Assembly: GCA_031399025.1 (NCBI GenBank)
Contig: JANNOJ010000068.1
Coordinates: 1-64,000, forward strand
Direction of reading: 5' to 3'
Length of the DNA: 64,000 nucleotides
Origin: CBDBZL01 sp031399025
GTDB taxonomy: Bacteria > Pseudomonadota > Alphaproteobacteria > Sphingomonadales > Sphingomonadaceae
The notes beneath the pieces are model-generated. The model was not told the DNA's origin. It saw nothing but the letters and a program-made list of their open reading frames with translations, and did not search any database. Within the stretch, counting starts at the first letter, position 1. Each line of letters opens with the position of its first letter. Positions 60,970 through 64,000 of the stretch are shown here, piece by piece. The translations under genes were made by a program, and so were the position numbers.

Positions 60970-63210
60970 CTACGGCTCATCGGCCAGGCCCAGCTGCCAC
61001 AGGATGAAGGCGACTTCCTCGGCGGTTTCGCGCAAGCCTTCGAACCGGCCGGACTTGCCCGCATGGCCCGCCCCCATGTTGGTCTTGAGCAGCAGTTCGT
61101 TATCGTCGGTCTTCAACTCGCGCAGGCGCGCGACCCATTTGGCGGGCTCCCAATAAGTGACGCGCGGGTCGTTGAGCCCGGCGGTCACCAGCATGGGCGG
61201 ATAGGCTTGCGCGCTCACCTGGTCGTAGGGCGAATAGCTGAGCAAGTGGGTGAAGGCGGCCTTGCTCTCCAGTGGATTGCCCCATTCCTGCCACTCGCCC
61301 GGCGTCAGCGGCAGCGAGGCATCGAGCATGGTGGCGAGCACGTCGACGAAGGGCACGTCCGCCACCACCGCGCCGAACAGCTCGGGTGCCTGATTGACCA
61401 CCGCCCCCATCAGCTCGCCCCCCGCCGAGCCGCCGCTGGCGCTGATCCGGCCAGCCGTGGTGTAGCCGCGTTCGATCAGGGCGCGAGCGACGTCGACGAA
61501 ATCGTTGAAGGTGTTGGTCCGCTCGGCCAGCTTGCCGGCCAGGTACCAGCGGCGGCCCAAATCGTCGCCGCCGCGGATGTGGGCGATGGCATAGGCCATG
61601 CCGCGATCGAGCAGCGAGAGGCGCGAGGTGGAAAAGCCCGGCGCCACCGCATAGCCGTAGGCGCCGTAGGCGTAGAGATGCAGCGGACCCGGCCCGGACG
61701 AGGGCTGGCCATCGCGGCCGGGCGCGCGGTCCTTGCGGTAGACGATGCTGACCGGAATCTGCGCGCCGTCGCGGGCCGGGATCTGCAGCCGCTCGACCGT
61801 GTAGCGCGCGGCATCGTAGCCCGAGGGGATCTCCTGCACCTTGAGCGGGGTGAGCGCCCGGCTTGCCACGTCGTATTCGAACACCGTGCCCGGCGTGACC
61901 ATGCTGGCGTAGTCGAGCCGCAGCGTGGCCTGCGCCCATTCGGGATTGTCGCCCAGCCCGGCGACATAGGCCTGGTCGGGGAACGATATCGTCTCCACCG
62001 CCGCAGGATCCTCGTAGCGGCGCACCTGCACCTGGTCGAGGCCGGCCAGCCGGCCCTGGGTCACGTAGAAGTCGGCGAACAGGTCGAAGCCGGTGAGGTA
62101 GAACTCGTCCGAACCGGGGATCAGCGTGGTCCAATCGCCAGGCGCCGCGAGCGGCGCGGTGGCCAGGCGGAAATTGACGTGCTCGTCATTGGTGTAGACG
62201 AACAGCGTCTCGCCGCGCACGTCGACATCGTATTCCACGCCCTTGTGGCGCGGCCGCACCAGGATGGCCGGCGCGAACGGGTTGGCGATGGGGATCAGCC
62301 GCACCTCGCTGGTCTCGTTGTCGCCGGTGGCGAGCACCAGCCATTCGCGGTTGTTGGTGGTGCCGGGCGAGACCTGGAAGCTCTCGTCGGGCTCAGCGTA
62401 GATCTCGCGGTCTTCGGCAGCGTCGGTCCCCAGGCGGTGGACGCGGATGCGGTCGACCCGCCAGCTGGGATTGGACGGGCCGTAGACCAGCATGGTGTCG
62501 CCCGCCGCCCAGACCAGGCCGGTCTGCACACCGGTGATGAGGTCGGGCAGCAGCTCGCCGGTTTCGAGGTCCTTGATGCGCACGTCGAACCGTTCGGAGC
62601 CGTCATGGTCGACCGAAAAAGCGAGGTAGCGGCCGCTCTCGCTGACCGCGAAGGCGTCGAGCCGGAAATAGTCGAGCCCCTGCGCGAGCGCGTTCTCGTC
62701 GAGCATCAGCTGCGGTTCGCCGGCACCGAGCGCATCCGCAACCGGGCGGCGGTAGTGGCGGGCGTATTCGTCGCCTACCTCGAACTGGGTCCAGTAGAGC
62801 CATTCGCCGTCCTTCACCGGAACCGAGCTGTCGTCCTCCTTGATCCGGCCGCGCATCTCGGCGAACAGCTCCTCCACCAGCGGCTGGTGGGGCGCCATTC
62901 GGGCGGCGAACCAGGCGTTCTCGGCGGCCAGATGGGCCAGCACGGCGGGATCATCGACCGTGGGATAGCTCGGGTCGCGCAGCCAGGCGTATGGGTCCTC
63001 GATGGTGATCCCGTGATGGCTATAGGCGTGCGGCCGCTTCTGGGCGACCGGCGGCGCCGCGGGCATCGGGGTAGGCGCAGTAGTTTCGGTCACGGCTTGG
63101 GTCGTGGCTTGGGTCACGGGCATGCTTTCGTTGGCGATGGCTTTGCCGGCTCCGGTCGCGTTGAGCGTCAGCAGGATGGCGGCAGGCAGACAGAGGCGTG
63201 GGCTCGGCAT
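60970..63210 (-). CDS. ptrB: Exported S9A prolyl oligopeptidase-family peptidase (oligopeptidase B-like)
   Basis: 746 residues. A signal peptide (LCLPAAILLTLNATGAG) and Thr/Pro-rich linker precede the propeller (HHGITIEDPYAWLRDPSYP start, YWTQFEVGDEYARHYRR) and the alpha/beta-hydrolase domain: catalytic Ser in SASGGSAGGELMG, Asp in TAGLNDPRVTYWEPAKW and His in MGAGHAGKSGRFEGL. It cuts peptides after Arg or Lys. The secretion signal is typical for Sphingomonadales homologues, while the enterobacterial form is cytoplasmic. It is divergent from pepP. Confidence 0.9.
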   Translation of the reverse strand: MPSPRLCLPAAILLTLNATGAGKAIANESMPVTQATTQAVTETTAPTPMPAAPPVAQKRPHAYSHHGITIEDPYAWLRDPSYPTVDDPAVLAHLAAENAWFAARMAPHQPLVEELFAEMRGRIKEDDSSVPVKDGEWLYWTQFEVGDEYARHYRRPVADALGAGEPQLMLDENALAQGLDYFRLDAFAVSESGRYLAFSVDHDGSERFDVRIKDLETGELLPDLITGVQTGLVWAAGDTMLVYGPSNPSWRVDRIRVHRLGTDAAEDREIYAEPDESFQVSPGTTNNREWLVLATGDNETSEVRLIPIANPFAPAILVRPRHKGVEYDVDVRGETLFVYTNDEHVNFRLATAPLAAPGDWTTLIPGSDEFYLTGFDLFADFYVTQGRLAGLDQVQVRRYEDPAAVETISFPDQAYVAGLGDNPEWAQATLRLDYASMVTPGTVFEYDVASRALTPLKVQEIPSGYDAARYTVERLQIPARDGAQIPVSIVYRKDRAPGRDGQPSSGPGPLHLYAYGAYGYAVAPGFSTSRLSLLDRGMAYAIAHIRGGDDLGRRWYLAGKLAERTNTFNDFVDVARALIERGYTTAGRISASGGSAGGELMGAVVNQAPELFGAVVADVPFVDVLATMLDASLPLTPGEWQEWGNPLESKAAFTHLLSYSPYDQVSAQAYPPMLVTAGLNDPRVTYWEPAKWVARLRELKTDDNELLLKTNMGAGHAGKSGRFEGLRETAEEVAFILWQLGLADEP

Positions 63211-63327
63211 TGCGGGTGGGCGGTCCTGGGGCGGCGGGGAGCGGGTGGAAAGACGGTGGCAAGCGGTCTATGTCGGCAAGGCCGCCTGCCAGGCAAGCAC
63301 CATACCAACGCGCCGGGATAGTCCAAG

Positions 63328-64000
63328 ATGCTGATGCAGACCCACCAAGCCCGCCTCGCCGCCCTGCGGGAGGAGCTCGCCCGGCGCGGGCTCGACGGCT
63401 TCGTGGTGCCCTTGTCGGACGAGCACCTGTCGGAATATGTCGGCGCCTATGCCCGGCGGCTCGAATGGCTGACCGGCTTCGGCGGGTCGGCCGGGACCGC
63501 GGTGGTACTCAAGGACGTCAATAAGGGCACGGGGGCGGCGATGTTCGTCGACGGGCGCTACACGCTGCAGGTGCGCGACCAGGTGGACGGGCGGCTCTAC
63601 GATTACTGCGCGGTGCCGCAGGACCGGCCGAGCGACTGGATCGCGGCCCATGCCCCGGCCGGCGGCAGGATCGGCTTCGATCCCTGGCTCCACACCCCCG
63701 GCTGGGCCGAGGCGACCGGCAAGGCACTGGCCAAGGCGGGATGCGAGCTGGTGGCGCTGGCCGACAATCCGCTCGATACGGTGTGGCAGGACCGGCCCGA
63801 GCCTTCGCCCGCGCCCGCTTTCCTCCAGGCCGAGCACCTCGCCGGCCGCTCGAGCGCCGACAAGCGCGCGGCAATCGCCGACTGGCTGGGCAGCGAGGGC
63901 TGCGATGCGGTGGTGATCGCGGCGCTGGATTCGGTCGCCTGGACGCTCAACGTGCGCGGCCGGGACGTGGAGCACACGCCGGTGGCGCTGAGCTACCTGG
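63328..64000 (+). CDS. pepP: Xaa-Pro aminopeptidase, M24 family (5' part; runs off the window)
   Basis: The first 224 codons from ATG 63328: MLMQTHQARLAALREELARR, VPLSDEHLSEYVGAYARRLE, WLTGFGGSAGTAVV and FVDGRYTLQVRDQVDG are the N-terminal creatinase-like domain of aminopeptidase P, and SVAWTLNVRG ends it. The catalytic pita-bread domain lies beyond the window. It removes N-terminal residues next to proline. Divergent from ptrB with 117 bases between; together with the POT transporter and M14 peptidase it suits a peptide-using lifestyle. Confidence 0.88.
   Translation, partial: MLMQTHQARLAALREELARRGLDGFVVPLSDEHLSEYVGAYARRLEWLTGFGGSAGTAVVLKDVNKGTGAAMFVDGRYTLQVRDQVDGRLYDYCAVPQDRPSDWIAAHAPAGGRIGFDPWLHTPGWAEATGKALAKAGCELVALADNPLDTVWQDRPEPSPAPAFLQAEHLAGRSSADKRAAIADWLGSEGCDAVVIAALDSVAWTLNVRGRDVEHTPVALSYL

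Noticed and set aside
61063..63321. 752-codon open frame on the plus strand
   Set aside because: Antisense of the S9 peptidase gene with all catalytic residues; composition only.

Overview
The window looks like a chromosomal segment of a high-GC alphaproteobacterium, most likely Sphingomonadales (Erythrobacteraceae/Sphingomonadaceae-like). This is an inference from gene content and protein style: UPF0262, an SdhAF4-type DUF1674 protein, a DUF5818 protein, hflK-hflC-degP in a row, a short L36, EcfG-like GGAAC promoters and IS5/IS630 elements of the kind common in that order. There is no rRNA, CRISPR array or recognisable prophage. One tRNA gene, tRNA-Lys(UUU), lies near the left edge.

Layout. 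1-1.4 kb is accessory: the tail of an IS630 transposase and a lower-GC HisKA_2 sensor kinase broken by a stop codon and a frameshift, next to the 3' end of tRNA-Lys. From 1.8 to 32 kb most genes are housekeeping: folK and an aguB-type amidohydrolase; msrA; rsmB; DUF1674; hemH (an IS5 element sits exactly at its stop codon); a Tat-exported molybdopterin oxidoreductase subunit; mrp; hflK-hflC-degP; a class A PBP; msrB; rpmJ; galE; an M14 carboxypeptidase; UPF0262; dnaB; a phospholipase D-like enzyme; rpoZ; a solitary ParA; DUF3667; ftsH. From 32 to 39 kb envelope functions dominate: a membrane-anchored ToxR-like regulator divergent from a TonB-dependent receptor, an outer-membrane barrel, a secreted NHL protein and a TauE/SafE permease. 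39.5-44.1 kb is a compact three-gene carbohydrate operon (GT4 glycosyltransferase with a C-terminal barrel, GH130 enzyme, phosphomannose isomerase) behind a possible general-stress promoter. 44.7-48.9 kb holds NnrU, FKBP, a POT transporter divergent from a GntR regulator, and ihfB.

48.9-52.9 kb is a decayed accessory patch: SDR, AraC-like and IS5 remnants and an AT-rich stretch, with three intact genes (a stress-promoter-linked small membrane protein, a cupin protein and DUF5818). Next come a two-component pair whose kinase has a sensor domain matching the plant ethylene receptor ETR1 at all five known ligand-site residues, a PstS, alanine dehydrogenase, a membrane diguanylate cyclase, a frameshifted HAD gene overlapping a thioesterase, an exported oligopeptidase B-like S9 peptidase, and the start of a pepP-type aminopeptidase that runs off the right edge.

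The most interesting items are the ethylene-receptor-like kinase with its overlapping receiver (53.2-54.3 kb), the GT4/GH130/manA operon, and the unusual number of freshly broken genes (sensor kinase, DUF3072, Tat-aminotransferase remnant, DUF4142 fragment, HAD phosphatase, IS5 transposase).
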